Shown: in pieces, positions 8,116 through 16,803 of the stretch
Numbering within the stretch: the first letter of the stretch is position 1
How the letters are laid out: every line of letters starts with the position of its first letter
Assembly (NCBI GenBank): GCA_014649555.1
Contig: BMTG01000004.1
Coordinates: forward strand, 372,001 to 436,000
DNA: 64,000 nucleotides
Source: Streptomyces globisporus
GTDB taxonomy: Bacteria > Actinomycetota > Actinomycetes > Streptomycetales > Streptomycetaceae
Direction: 5' to 3'
The notes under the pieces: generated by a model
The model's input: the letters and a program-made list of their open reading frames with translations, nothing else
The model's database searches: none
Told to the model about the DNA's origin: nothing
Translations under genes and position numbers: made by a program

Positions 8116-8853
8116 ATGAGCCTTTCCCCGGCGCTGCGCCGGGCGGCGGTACAGGAGTGGGGACCGCTGTTCACGGCCGTACGACAGCGGCTCGCCGGAC
8201 ACGGGGTGCGGGCGCTCGCGCTGACGCTGAGCGCGGTGGCGCTGACGGCCGCGATCCAGGTGACGCAGAACCAGGCGTGGGGCTACGGGCCGGTGCGGAG
8301 CCTCGGAGCCGTACGGGCCGAGGACCCGCTCCCGCTCGCCCTCCTGCGTACCCCGCTGTCGCTGTTCGTGCCCGCGCTCGATCTGCCGGTGTGGGGTGCG
8401 CTGGCCCAGATCCTGCTGGTGTTCGGGGTGGCGGAGGTGTGCCTGGGGCGGTGGCGCACACTCGCGGTGGCGTACGGGGCGACGCTGGCCGGGACGCTGT
8501 ACGCGCGGATCGGCGTCGCCCTCGGGCCGGGGACGTTCCTGGGGCTGCCCGCCTCGGACGCGCAGGTGGTGGACACCGGCCCGTCGGCGGCGGTCGTCGG
8601 GCTCGCGGTGTACGTCTGCCACCAGCGGCGCGCCTGGTTCACCGGGGCGCTGGTGGTCCTCGCGATGGTGGTGGAGGTCCTGGTCAAGGACAACCTGGCG
8701 GGCCGTGAGCATCTGGCCGCGATCGCCGCCGTCCTGGTCGTGTGCGGCGTACGGGAGTGGCGCGGGCGGCGGCGCGGATCACGGGACTCCGGCGCGGCGG
8801 TCAGGACTTGCCGGCGGGCGGCAGCGGGACCTGGTCCGGGGCGCCGCCGATGA
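8116..8853 (+). CDS. Rhomboid-like conserved membrane protein
   Basis: 245 residues from the ATG at 8116. It has a hydrophilic N-terminus and then about six hydrophobic segments between residues ~30 and ~215. The C-terminal ~30 residues are basic and low in complexity. The arrangement, with I-Q-V-T-Q-N-Q-A-W-G-Y-G-P after the first membrane segment and a conserved K-D-N-L-A-G-R-E-H-L near the last, resembles rhomboid-like actinobacterial proteins. I do not see a confident G-x-S-x-G protease motif. The 3' end overlaps the convergent gene by 53 bp. It is embedded in the cob region, but nothing ties it to cobalamin. Confidence 0.65.
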   Translation: MSLSPALRRAAVQEWGPLFTAVRQRLAGHGVRALALTLSAVALTAAIQVTQNQAWGYGPVRSLGAVRAEDPLPLALLRTPLSLFVPALDLPVWGALAQILLVFGVAEVCLGRWRTLAVAYGATLAGTLYARIGVALGPGTFLGLPASDAQVVDTGPSAAVVGLAVYVCHQRRAWFTGALVVLAMVVEVLVKDNLAGREHLAAIAAVLVVCGVREWRGRRRGSRDSGAAVRTCRRAAAGPGPGRRR

Positions 8854-9565
8854 GGTCCTGGAACTTCCGGCGCGGCCCGGCCCAGCGCACGTCGTGGTGG
8901 TAGGCCCGCAGCATCGCCCGGGAGCGGGCCCGGTGGCGGTGGCGGTAGAAGCGCCTGGCGTACGGCGAAGTGGGGCGGGCCAGCCGGATCGCGCCGACCA
9001 GCGCGACGAACGGGACGAGGGTGCCGAGCACCGCCATCCGCAGCTTCCCCTTGAACAGGCAGATCAGGACGAAGCAGAAGTTGACCACGTACGTCGCGAT
9101 GAGGCCGAGCCTGCCCTGCTGCTCCTCGTCGGTGACGTCGTCGACGCCGAGCGGGGAGAAGCCGGCCAGGACCAGCAGCACCAGCGAGGCGGTCAGCACC
9201 ACCACCTCCACGCTCTGGCGACCCTCCTCGGTCCAGTACACGTCGTCCAGATGCAGGATCAGGGCGAACTCGTCGAGCACCAGACCGGCCCCCACCCCGA
9301 AGATCACCGCGAACACCCCGGCGGCCACCCCGTGCCGCCCGCTGGCCACCGCGCCGAACCCGCCGACGACGGAGAGGACGACCCCGGGCACCACGTGGTG
9401 GATGTGCACGCCGCCGGGCGTGATGTTGCGGAACGGACCCTTCCCGGCGCGGATCATGCGCGTGATGGTGCGGGTGATCGCGAAGGTCAGGACGAAGGCG
9501 GCCAGCGCGAGGAGCAGCGGCAGCTTGCCCGGCTCCGCGATGTTCTCGTGCCACCAGTGACCCAT
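8801..9565 (-). CDS. Conserved integral membrane protein, unknown function
   Basis: 254 residues from the ATG at 9565; a GTG three codons upstream is possible. About five or six transmembrane segments are visible, with conserved-looking polar stretches: G-V-H-I-H-H-V-V-P-G after the first helix, and L-V-L-D-E-F-A-L-I-L-H-L-D-D-V-Y-W in the middle. The C-terminal ~60 residues are basic and cytoplasmic (Y-R-H-R-H-R-A-R). The His/Asp/Glu residues next to membrane segments could bind metal or form an active site, but I do not know the family's activity. Convergent with the rhomboid-like gene, overlapping by 53 bp. Confidence 0.75.
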   Translation of the reverse strand: MGHWWHENIAEPGKLPLLLALAAFVLTFAITRTITRMIRAGKGPFRNITPGGVHIHHVVPGVVLSVVGGFGAVASGRHGVAAGVFAVIFGVGAGLVLDEFALILHLDDVYWTEEGRQSVEVVVLTASLVLLVLAGFSPLGVDDVTDEEQQGRLGLIATYVVNFCFVLICLFKGKLRMAVLGTLVPFVALVGAIRLARPTSPYARRFYRHRHRARSRAMLRAYHHDVRWAGPRRKFQDLIGGAPDQVPLPPAGKS

Positions 9566-9653
9566 GCCACCCACTCCCGGTATGTCAGGTTTCGTAGCTT
9601 CAGGCGCGTTTCGCCCAATCTATCGGTGCGGCCCAGCGGCTAGCCTGCGCGCG

Positions 9654-10436
9654 GTGACCTCCCTGAACAGCCACGGCATACGTTTCGCCTTCGGCACCCT
9701 GACCGTGCTGCCGGTCCGGGTGACCCGCTGGGACCGCGCGACCGCCCGCTCCGGCATGCTCTGCGCCCCGCTCGCCGGGCTGGTCGTGGGGCTGCTCGCC
9801 GCCGCCCTCGGCTCGCTGTCGCTGCTGGCCGGCTCGGGGCCGCTGCTCGCGGCGGTGGCCTCCGTCGCGGTGCCGGCCGCCCTCACCCGGGGACTGCATC
9901 TGGACGGTCTCGCGGACACGGCGGACGGCCTCGGCAGCGGGAAACCGGCCGAGGACGCACTGCGGATCATGAAGCAGTCCGACATTGGGCCGTTCGGTGT
10001 CATCACGCTGCTCCTGGTGCTGCTGGCGCAGGTCGCGGTCCTCTTCGAGCTGTACGGGGAGGGCTGGGCGCACGGGGCCCTCGGGACCGTCGTCGCGGCC
10101 GTCACCGCCCGCCTGGCACTGACCCTGGCGTCCCGTCAGGGCGTCCCGGCGGCCCGGCCGGAGGGCCTTGGGGCGACGGTGGCGGGCACGGTTCCGGCCG
10201 GGCGGGCGCTGCTCGCGGCGGTGGCGACGGTGGCGCTGTGCGCGGCGGCGGGCACCCTGTCCGGACCGCTGGGGGCGCTGCACCACGGGCTCGCGGTGCT
10301 CGGCGCTCTCGCCGCCGCCGAACTGCTGCTGCGGCACTGCGTACGGCGGTTCGGCGGGGTCACCGGGGATGTCTTCGGCGGCGTCGAGGAGACCGCGGCG
10401 ACGGCGGCCCTGGTGGTACTGGCGCTCGGGGCCTGA
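9654..10436 (+). CDS. cobS: Adenosylcobinamide-GDP ribazoletransferase (CobS)
   Basis: 260 residues from the GTG at 9654. An integral membrane cobalamin synthase with ~6 hydrophobic segments. The signature H-L-D-G-L-A-D-T-A-D-G-L lies near residue 83, followed by A-L-R-I-M-K-Q-S-D-I-G-P-F-G. The late motif G-V-T-G-D-V-F-G-G lies near residue 240. It joins adenosylcobinamide-GDP (made by CobU) to alpha-ribazole derived from the CobT product, completing the nucleotide loop. Confidence 0.95.
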   Translation: MTSLNSHGIRFAFGTLTVLPVRVTRWDRATARSGMLCAPLAGLVVGLLAAALGSLSLLAGSGPLLAAVASVAVPAALTRGLHLDGLADTADGLGSGKPAEDALRIMKQSDIGPFGVITLLLVLLAQVAVLFELYGEGWAHGALGTVVAAVTARLALTLASRQGVPAARPEGLGATVAGTVPAGRALLAAVATVALCAAAGTLSGPLGALHHGLAVLGALAAAELLLRHCVRRFGGVTGDVFGGVEETAATAALVVLALGA

Positions 10437-10649
10437 CGGAGCGGCAGACCCGTGGGGCCGTTTCCCGACCGCCTTACCAGCCGGAAAGGCCGTCGGGAAG
10501 GCGTCGGGAAGGCCCGCCGCCGTCACGGAGCAGGAACTGCGCGCGTAGGCTCATTCCCGGCACATCGTCGGGGCGTCTACGATGCGCCGGGCACGGCCGG
10601 CCCACCCCTCGGCCGCACACGAACTCAACGGAAGCGAGATTTCACCACC

Positions 10650-12191
10650 GTGACTGCTCTCACTCTCAGCACTGCCGGTGCGGCGACGCTGCGCGCCGAC
10701 GCACTCGTCGTCGGCGTCGCCAAGGGCGTCAAGGGACCGGTCCTGGCACCCGGCTCCGAGGCCGTGGACAAGGCGTTCGACGGCAAGCTCGCCGCCGTCC
10801 TCGCGACCCTGGGTGCCACCGGTGCCGAGGGCGAACTGACCAAGCTGCCCGCCGCGTCCGGCCTCAAGGCCCCGGTCGTCGTCGCGGTCGGCCTCGGTCC
10901 GGTCCCGGACAAGGAGGACGCCTACGACGCCGAGGCGCTGCGCCGCGCGGCGGGCACGGCGGCCCGTGCGCTGTCCGGCTCGAAGAAGGCGGGCTTCGCG
11001 CTGCCCGCCGGCTCCGTCGAGGACGCCGCCGCCGTCGCCGAGGGCGCGCTCCTCGGCTCGTACGCCTTCACCGCCTACCAGGGCGGCGAGAACAAGCTGG
11101 CCCCCAAGGACGCCAAGGACAGCGGCCCGAAGCAGCCGCTCGCCGAGGTGGCCCTGCTCGGCGGCAAGCCGCGCGACAAGGCCTACAAGGCGGCCGTCGA
11201 GCGCGCCCTGGCCCTGGTCGAGGAGATCAACCGGGCCCGCGACCTCATCAACACCCCGCCGAACGACCTGTACCCCGAGTCCTTCGCCGCCGTGGCCACC
11301 GCCGCGGGCAAGGAGCACGGCGTCAAGGTCCAGGTCCTGGACGAGAAGGCCCTCGTCAAGGGCGGCTTCGGCGGCATCCTCGGCGTCGGCCAGGGCTCGG
11401 CGAACGGCCCGCGCCTGGTGAAGCTCGCCTACACCCACCCGAAGGCGGAGAAGACCCTGGCCTTCGTCGGCAAGGGCATCACCTACGACTCGGGCGGCAT
11501 CTCGCTCAAGCCGGCCGGTCACAACGAGACGATGAAGTGCGACATGAGCGGCGCGGCCGCCGTGTTCGCCGCCGTCGTGACGGCCGCCCGCCTCGGCCTG
11601 AAGGTCAACGTCACCGGCTGGCTGGCGCTGGCCGAGAACATGCCCTCCGGCAACGCCACCCGCCCCGGTGACGTGCTGCGCATGTACAGCGGCAAGACCG
11701 TCGAGGTCCTCAACACCGACGCCGAGGGCCGGCTCGTCCTGGGCGACGCGCTCACCCGCGCCTCGGAGGAGAAGCCCGACGCGATCGTCGACGTGGCGAC
11801 CCTGACCGGCGCGATGGTGCTGGCGCTCGGCAACCGCACCTTCGGCATCATGGCCAACGACGACGCCTTCCGTACGTCGATCCACGAGATCGCCGAGGAG
11901 GTCGGCGAGGCCTCGTGGCCGATGCCGCTCCCCGCCGACCTGCGCAAGGGCATGGACTCCCCCACCGCCGACATCGCCAACATGGGCGAGCGGATGGGCG
12001 GCGGCCTGGTGGCCGGTCTGTTCCTGAAGGAGTTCGTGGGCGAGGGCATCGCCTGGGCACACCTGGACATCGCGGGTCCGGCCTTCCACGAGGGCGCCCC
12101 GTACGGCTACACGCCCAAGGGCGGCACCGGCTCCGCGGTCCGCACCCTGGTGCGGCTCGCCGAGCGCACCGCCGACGGCGACCTGGGCTGA
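10650..12191 (+). CDS. pepA: Leucyl aminopeptidase, M17 family
   Basis: 513 residues from the GTG at 10650. The N-terminal ~180 residues form the variable macro-like domain. The C-terminal half is the M17 catalytic domain with the two-zinc motifs K-G-I-T-Y-D-S-G-G-I-S-L-K-P and the family signature N-T-D-A-E-G-R-L-V-L-G-D-A-L. The end carries the family-typical H-L-D-I-A-G-P-A-F. It is a cytosolic hexameric exopeptidase for peptide turnover. It appears monocistronic, with a strong hairpin just after the stop. Confidence 0.95.
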   Translation: MTALTLSTAGAATLRADALVVGVAKGVKGPVLAPGSEAVDKAFDGKLAAVLATLGATGAEGELTKLPAASGLKAPVVVAVGLGPVPDKEDAYDAEALRRAAGTAARALSGSKKAGFALPAGSVEDAAAVAEGALLGSYAFTAYQGGENKLAPKDAKDSGPKQPLAEVALLGGKPRDKAYKAAVERALALVEEINRARDLINTPPNDLYPESFAAVATAAGKEHGVKVQVLDEKALVKGGFGGILGVGQGSANGPRLVKLAYTHPKAEKTLAFVGKGITYDSGGISLKPAGHNETMKCDMSGAAAVFAAVVTAARLGLKVNVTGWLALAENMPSGNATRPGDVLRMYSGKTVEVLNTDAEGRLVLGDALTRASEEKPDAIVDVATLTGAMVLALGNRTFGIMANDDAFRTSIHEIAEEVGEASWPMPLPADLRKGMDSPTADIANMGERMGGGLVAGLFLKEFVGEGIAWAHLDIAGPAFHEGAPYGYTPKGGTGSAVRTLVRLAERTADGDLG

Positions 12192-12524
12192 GCGATCAGC
12201 CGTGTACGGCCCCGGGCACAGGTCCGGGGCCGTACGTGTTGTCCGGGCGGCACCGGTAAGGAGAGGGCGGGGTTTCGCTCTCGACGAACACCGACCGAAT
12301 CCGTAGGTATCTACGCAGCAGTAACCCTCCGGGACGGACGACCATCCGTCCCGGACCCGGGCCCCGCGTCCCGCCCGCCGTCGACAAGTGCGAAGATGGG
12401 TTCTCGGCAGGACAGGGCCCCCACCACAGGGCCGAAGACAAAAGCGGCCGCACACCAGCCGACCGGCCGGTCACACCCCAGCGACGGGGCCCGGCGTACG
12501 GCGCACATGCATGGAGGACGTGAC
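12192..12524 (+). other. Intergenic region with pepA terminator and lpd promoter
   Basis: 333 bp. It begins with the pepA hairpin; the remainder should carry the promoter for the lpd-sucB genes. Apart from GGAGG ahead of the lpd start I see no clear operator or RNA gene. Confidence 0.5.
12204..12235 (+). terminator. Terminator hairpin after pepA
   Basis: A perfect 12-bp inverted repeat (12204-12215 with 12224-12235), 8-nt loop, 13 bp after the pepA stop. A short T-rich stretch follows. Confidence 0.75.
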
Positions 12525-13913
12525 GTGGCGAACGACGCCAGCACCGTTTTCGACCTAGTGATCCTCGGCGGTGGCAGTGGCGGTTACGCCGCGGCCCTGC
12601 GCGGAGCGCAGCTGGGCCTGGACGTCGCCCTGATCGAGAAGGGCAAGGTCGGCGGTACCTGCCTGCACAACGGCTGCATCCCCACGAAGGCCCTGCTGCA
12701 CGCGGGCGAGATCGCGGACCAGGCCCGTGAGTCGGCCCAGTTCGGCGTGAAGGCCACCTTCGAGGGCATCGACATGGAGGCCGTCAACAAGTACAAGGAC
12801 GATGTGATCTCGGGCCTGTACAAGGGTCTGCAGGGTCTCATCGCCTCGCGCAAGGTCCACTACATCGAGGGTGAGGGCAAGCTCTCCTCGCCCACCTCGG
12901 TGGACGTGAACGGCCAGCGCGTCCAGGGCCGCCACGTGCTGCTGGCGACCGGCTCCGTGCCGAAGTCGCTGCCCGGCCTGGAGATCGACGGCAACCGGAT
13001 CATCTCCTCGGACCACGCGCTGAAGATGGACCGCGTCCCGAATTCGGCCATCGTGCTGGGCGGCGGCGTCATCGGCGTCGAGTTCGCCTCGGCGTGGAAG
13101 TCCTTCGGCACCGAGGTCACGATCGTCGAGGGCCTCAAGCACCTCGTCCCGGTCGAGGACGAGAACAGCTCCAAGCTTCTTGAGCGCGCGTTCCGCAAGC
13201 GCGGCATCAAGTTCAACCTCGGCACCTTCTTCGACAAGGCCGAGTACACGCAGGACGGCGTCCGTGTGACGCTCGCCGACGGCAAGACCTTCGAGGCGGA
13301 GATCCTCCTCGTCGCGATCGGCCGCGGCCCGGTCTCGCAGGGCCTCGGCTACGAGGAGCAGGGCGTCGCGATGGACCGCGGCTATGTCCTGGTCGACGAG
13401 TACATGCAGACCAACGTCCCGACGATCTCGGCCGTGGGCGACCTCGTCCCCACCCTCCAGCTCGCCCACGTCGGCTTCGCCGAGGGCATCCTGGTGGCGG
13501 AGCGTCTGGCCGGTCTCAAGACCGTCCCGGTCGACTACGACGGCGTGCCCAAGGTGACGTACTGCCACCCCGAGGTCGCCTCCGTCGGCATCACCGAGGC
13601 GAAGGCCAAGGAGATCTACGGCGCGGACAAGGTCGTCGCCCTCAAGTACAACCTCGCGGGCAACGGCAAGAGCAAGATCCTGAAGACCGCGGGCGAGATC
13701 AAGCTCGTCCAGGTCAAGGACGGTGCCGTGGTCGGCGTCCACATGGTGGGCGACCGCATGGGCGAGCAGGTCGGCGAAGCCCAGCTGATCTACAACTGGG
13801 AGGCGCTGCCCGCCGAGGTCGCCCAGCTCATCCACGCACACCCGACGCAGAACGAGGCGATGGGCGAGGCTCACCTGGCGCTGGCCGGCAAGCCCCTCCA
13901 CGCCCACGACTGA
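12525..13913 (+). CDS. lpdA: Dihydrolipoyl dehydrogenase (E3)
   Basis: 462 residues from the GTG at 12525, which has GGAGG upstream. FAD-binding motif V-I-L-G-G-G-S-G-G-Y-A-A-A near residue 12. Redox-active disulfide G-G-T-C-L-H-N-G-C-I-P-T-K near residue 42. NAD-binding G-G-G-V-I-G-V-E-F near 180, A-V-G-D-L near 305, and the C-terminal catalytic H-A-H-P-T-Q-N-E-A. It reoxidises dihydrolipoamide for the 2-oxoacid dehydrogenase complexes. The E2 gene follows in the same direction after 62 bp and aceE lies 3 kb downstream, so E1, E2 and E3 components are clustered. Confidence 0.96.
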   Translation: MANDASTVFDLVILGGGSGGYAAALRGAQLGLDVALIEKGKVGGTCLHNGCIPTKALLHAGEIADQARESAQFGVKATFEGIDMEAVNKYKDDVISGLYKGLQGLIASRKVHYIEGEGKLSSPTSVDVNGQRVQGRHVLLATGSVPKSLPGLEIDGNRIISSDHALKMDRVPNSAIVLGGGVIGVEFASAWKSFGTEVTIVEGLKHLVPVEDENSSKLLERAFRKRGIKFNLGTFFDKAEYTQDGVRVTLADGKTFEAEILLVAIGRGPVSQGLGYEEQGVAMDRGYVLVDEYMQTNVPTISAVGDLVPTLQLAHVGFAEGILVAERLAGLKTVPVDYDGVPKVTYCHPEVASVGITEAKAKEIYGADKVVALKYNLAGNGKSKILKTAGEIKLVQVKDGAVVGVHMVGDRMGEQVGEAQLIYNWEALPAEVAQLIHAHPTQNEAMGEAHLALAGKPLHAHD

Positions 13914-13975
13914 TCCCCCGGTCCCGGGCGCGACGACCGACCACTTCCGCATTTTCGTAAGGAGCAACTGAAACC

Positions 13976-15775
13976 ATGTCGGTTTCCGTAACCCTTCCGG
14001 CGCTCGGCGAGAGCGTCACCGAGGGCACTGTCACCCGTTGGCTGAAGGCCGAGGGCGAGCGCGTCGAGGCCGACGAGCCGTTGCTCGAGGTCTCGACCGA
14101 CAAGGTCGACACCGAGATCCCGGCCCCCGCGTCCGGCGTTCTGTCGTCCATCAAGGTCGCTGAGGACGAGACCGTCGAGGTCGGCGCCGAGCTGGCCGTC
14201 ATCGACGACGGCTCCGGCGCTCCGGCCGAGGCCGCGGCTCCGGCCGCCGAGGAGGCCCCGGCCGAGGAGGCTCCGGCCCCCGCCGCCGAGCAGCCCGCCG
14301 CTCCGGCCCAGGAGACCCCCCAGGCCGAGGCCCCGGCCGCCTCCGGCGGTTCCGCCGAGGGCACCGACGTCACCCTCCCCGCACTCGGCGAGAGCGTCAC
14401 CGAGGGCACCGTCACCCGCTGGCTCAAGGAGGTCGGCGAGGAGGTGGCCGAGGACGAGCCGCTGCTCGAGGTCTCCACGGACAAGGTCGACACCGAGATC
14501 CCCGCCCCGGTCGCCGGTGTGCTGCTGGAGATCGTGGTCGGCGAGGACGAGACCGCCGAGGTCGGCGCCAAGCTCGCCGTCATCGGCGCCCCGGGCGCGG
14601 CTCCGGCCGCCGCTCCGGCGCAGCCCGCCGCCCCGGCCCAGGAGGCCCCGAAGGCCGAGGCGCCCAAGGCCGAGGCGCCCAAGGCCGAGGCGCCGAAGCA
14701 GGAGGCCCCCGCGGCTCCCGCCCCGGCTCCGGCCGCTCCGGCTCCCGCCCAGGCCCCGGCGGCCCCCGCCGCTCCGGCCCCCGCGCCGGCGCAGCCCGCC
14801 CCCGCCGCCCCGGCACCGGCCGCCCAGGCCGCGCCCTCCGGTGACGACGGCGCGTACGTCACGCCGCTGGTCCGCAAGCTCGCGTCCGAGAACAACGTGG
14901 ACCTGAGCTCGGTCAAGGGCACCGGCGTCGGTGGCCGGATCCGCAAGCAGGACGTCGTCGCCGCCGCGGAGGCCGCCAAGGCCGCCGCCGCTGCTCCGGC
15001 CCCGTCCGCCGCTCCGGCCGCCGCCAAGGCGCCGAAGCTGGAGGCGTCCCCGCTGCGCGGTCAGACGGTCAAGATGACCCGCATGCGCAAGGTCATCGGC
15101 GACAACATGATGAAGGCCCTGCACTCGCAGGCCCAGCTGACCTCGGTCCTCGAGGTCGACATCACCAAGCTGATGAAGCTGCGCAACCAGGCGAAGGCCG
15201 CGTTCGCCGCCCGTGAGGGCGTCAAGCTGTCCCCGATGCCGTTCTTCGTGAAGGCGGCGGCCCAGGCGCTGAAGGCCCACCCGGTCATCAACGCCCGGAT
15301 CAACGAGGACGAGGGCACCATCACGTACTTCGACTCGGAGAACATCGGCATCGCCGTGGACGCCGAGAAGGGTCTGATGACCCCGGTCATCAAGGGTGCG
15401 GGCGACCTGAACATCGCCGGCATCTCCAAGAAGACCGCGGAGCTCGCGGGCAAGGCGCGCGGTGGCGGCCTGACGCCGGACGACATGTCCGGCGCGACCT
15501 TCACCATCAGCAACACCGGTTCGCGCGGCGCCCTGTTCGACACCGTCATCGTCCCGCCGAACCAGGCCGCCATCCTGGGCATCGGTGCGACGGTCCGCCG
15601 TCCCGTGGTCATCGACCACCCGGACCTCGGCGAGACCATCGCGGTGCGCGACATGACGTACCTCTCGCTCTCCTACGACCACCGTCTGGTGGACGGCGCG
15701 GACGCCGCCCGCTACCTGACGTCGGTCAAGGCGATCCTGGAGGCGGGTGAGTTCGAGGTCGAGCTCGGCCTCTGA
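13976..15775 (+). CDS. sucB: Dihydrolipoamide acyltransferase (E2), two lipoyl domains
   Basis: 599 residues from an ATG with AAGGAG upstream. Two near-identical lipoyl domains (about residues 1-78 and 123-200), each with the S-T-D-K-V-D-T-E lipoylation motif. They are joined and followed by Ala/Pro/Lys/Glu-rich flexible linkers; the second linker has repeated K-A-E-A-P units. A peripheral subunit-binding domain ([10 protein letters not shown]-x-G-V-G-G-R-I) is near residue 300. The C-terminal catalytic domain ends with the active site [12 protein letters not shown]. It is usually annotated as succinyltransferase. In actinobacteria such an E2 can be shared by pyruvate and oxoglutarate complexes, and aceE downstream supports a pyruvate role here. 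Confidence 0.93.
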   Translation: MSVSVTLPALGESVTEGTVTRWLKAEGERVEADEPLLEVSTDKVDTEIPAPASGVLSSIKVAEDETVEVGAELAVIDDGSGAPAEAAAPAAEEAPAEEAPAPAAEQPAAPAQETPQAEAPAASGGSAEGTDVTLPALGESVTEGTVTRWLKEVGEEVAEDEPLLEVSTDKVDTEIPAPVAGVLLEIVVGEDETAEVGAKLAVIGAPGAAPAAAPAQPAAPAQEAPKAEAPKAEAPKAEAPKQEAPAAPAPAPAAPAPAQAPAAPAAPAPAPAQPAPAAPAPAAQAAPSGDDGAYVTPLVRKLASENNVDLSSVKGTGVGGRIRKQDVVAAAEAAKAAAAAPAPSAAPAAAKAPKLEASPLRGQTVKMTRMRKVIGDNMMKALHSQAQLTSVLEVDITKLMKLRNQAKAAFAAREGVKLSPMPFFVKAAAQALKAHPVINARINEDEGTITYFDSENIGIAVDAEKGLMTPVIKGAGDLNIAGISKKTAELAGKARGGGLTPDDMSGATFTISNTGSRGALFDTVIVPPNQAAILGIGATVRRPVVIDHPDLGETIAVRDMTYLSLSYDHRLVDGADAARYLTSVKAILEAGEFEVELGL

Positions 15776-15804
15776 ACGCCCCGGCTGTAACCAGCCTCAC
15801 CAGC

Positions 15805-15841
15805 GGCGCCCCCGCCCGGAACCCTTCCGGGCGGGGGCGCC
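15805..15841 (+). terminator. Very strong terminator hairpin after sucB
   Basis: A perfect 17-bp G/C-rich stem (15805-15821 with 15825-15841) with a 3-nt loop, 30 bp after the sucB stop. Confidence 0.85.
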
Positions 15842-15923
15842 GCCGTATTGTCTAAACACCACGGGCGACCTGCCGCGCCCGTGATGATGTAGGCAGCACC
15901 GGTCTGCCCTGAAGGAGCCCTCC

Positions 15924-16547
15924 ATGACCCCGCCCGTCGTCCACTCGCTGCGCGAACAGATCCGCGAGCACATCGTGGAGGGGATCGTCAGCGGGCGCTG
16001 GAAGCCGGGTGAGCGCATCGTGGAGCGCCGCATCGCCACCGAGCTGGAGGTCAGCCAGACGCCGGTGCGCGAGGCGCTGCGGGAGCTGGAGACGCTCCGG
16101 CTGATCGAGTCGGCCCCCAACAAGGGCGTCCGGGTCCGCAATCTGACCGCCGCCGACCTGGAGGAGAGCTACCCGGTCCGGGCCGGCCTGGAGCAGATCG
16201 CGGCCGAACTGGCGGCCCCCCGGCTCGGCCAGGACTGCTCGGCGCTGGAGCCGCACGTGGCCGCGCTGTACGAGGCGGACCGGCTGGCCGACGGCGAGGC
16301 CCAGGTGCGGCACACGGTCGGCTTCCACCGGGAGATGGTGCGGGCCGCGGGGAACGCGGTGCTGCTGCACACCTGGGAGGGCCTGGGCATCGAGGTGTTC
16401 ACGGCCCTGTCCATCCGCTGGCTGGGCACGGTGCAGAAGTCGTACGCGGAGGAGCACCAGGCGCTCATCGACGCGTTCCTCGCCGAGGACCCGCAGATCG
16501 GGGCCCTGGTGAAGGCACACGTCCTGGGCTGCGCGCCCCGCGCCTGA
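15924..16547 (+). CDS. GntR-family (FCD-type) transcriptional regulator next to aceE
   Basis: 207 residues from the ATG at 15924. N-terminal winged helix (residues ~8-70) with L-R-E-Q-I-R-E-H-I-V and S-Q-T-P-V-R-E-A-L-R-E-L-E, the GntR recognition helix. The C-terminal ~130 residues are an all-helical FCD-like ligand domain with R-x-x-L-E near residue 88 and His residues in F-H-R-E-M and H-T-W-E that could bind metal. It lies between the E2 and E1 genes in the same orientation. A 17-bp palindrome just downstream in the aceE promoter is a natural candidate operator. By analogy with PdhR it may sense a central metabolite; this is inference. Confidence 0.85.
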   Translation: MTPPVVHSLREQIREHIVEGIVSGRWKPGERIVERRIATELEVSQTPVREALRELETLRLIESAPNKGVRVRNLTAADLEESYPVRAGLEQIAAELAAPRLGQDCSALEPHVAALYEADRLADGEAQVRHTVGFHREMVRAAGNAVLLHTWEGLGIEVFTALSIRWLGTVQKSYAEEHQALIDAFLAEDPQIGALVKAHVLGCAPRA

Positions 16548-16690
16548 ACCACGGGATCATTTGGCGTGCGGCCTGCTCTTCCGTGCAGGTCAGCGCCCTT
16601 TTTGCGCGCTATTTCGCGTCACTCCGTGCCCTGTTTCGAGGCACCCCATGCCACTTTTCTTCGTATCGAGAAGTTTTGCCTTCAATCCTT

Positions 16691-16707
16691 TGATCGATCA
16701 TCGATCA
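16691..16707. promoter_or_regulatory. Perfect palindrome in the aceE promoter, candidate GntR operator
   Basis: TGATCGAT-C-ATCGATCA, a 17-bp perfect palindrome about 95 bp upstream of the aceE start and 145 bp after the GntR gene. A+T-rich palindromes of this size are typical GntR-family sites and stand out in this high-GC context. Assignment to the adjacent GntR protein is inference. Confidence 0.6.
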
Positions 16708-16803
16708 GCGACTTACAGTTCATTCGCGGGCCCACCGGCCCCATCGCTCTGTCCTGCCAGATAGAGCCTTCTCCACCCCCCTCCTCTCCGGAAGGCGGCG
16801 ATC

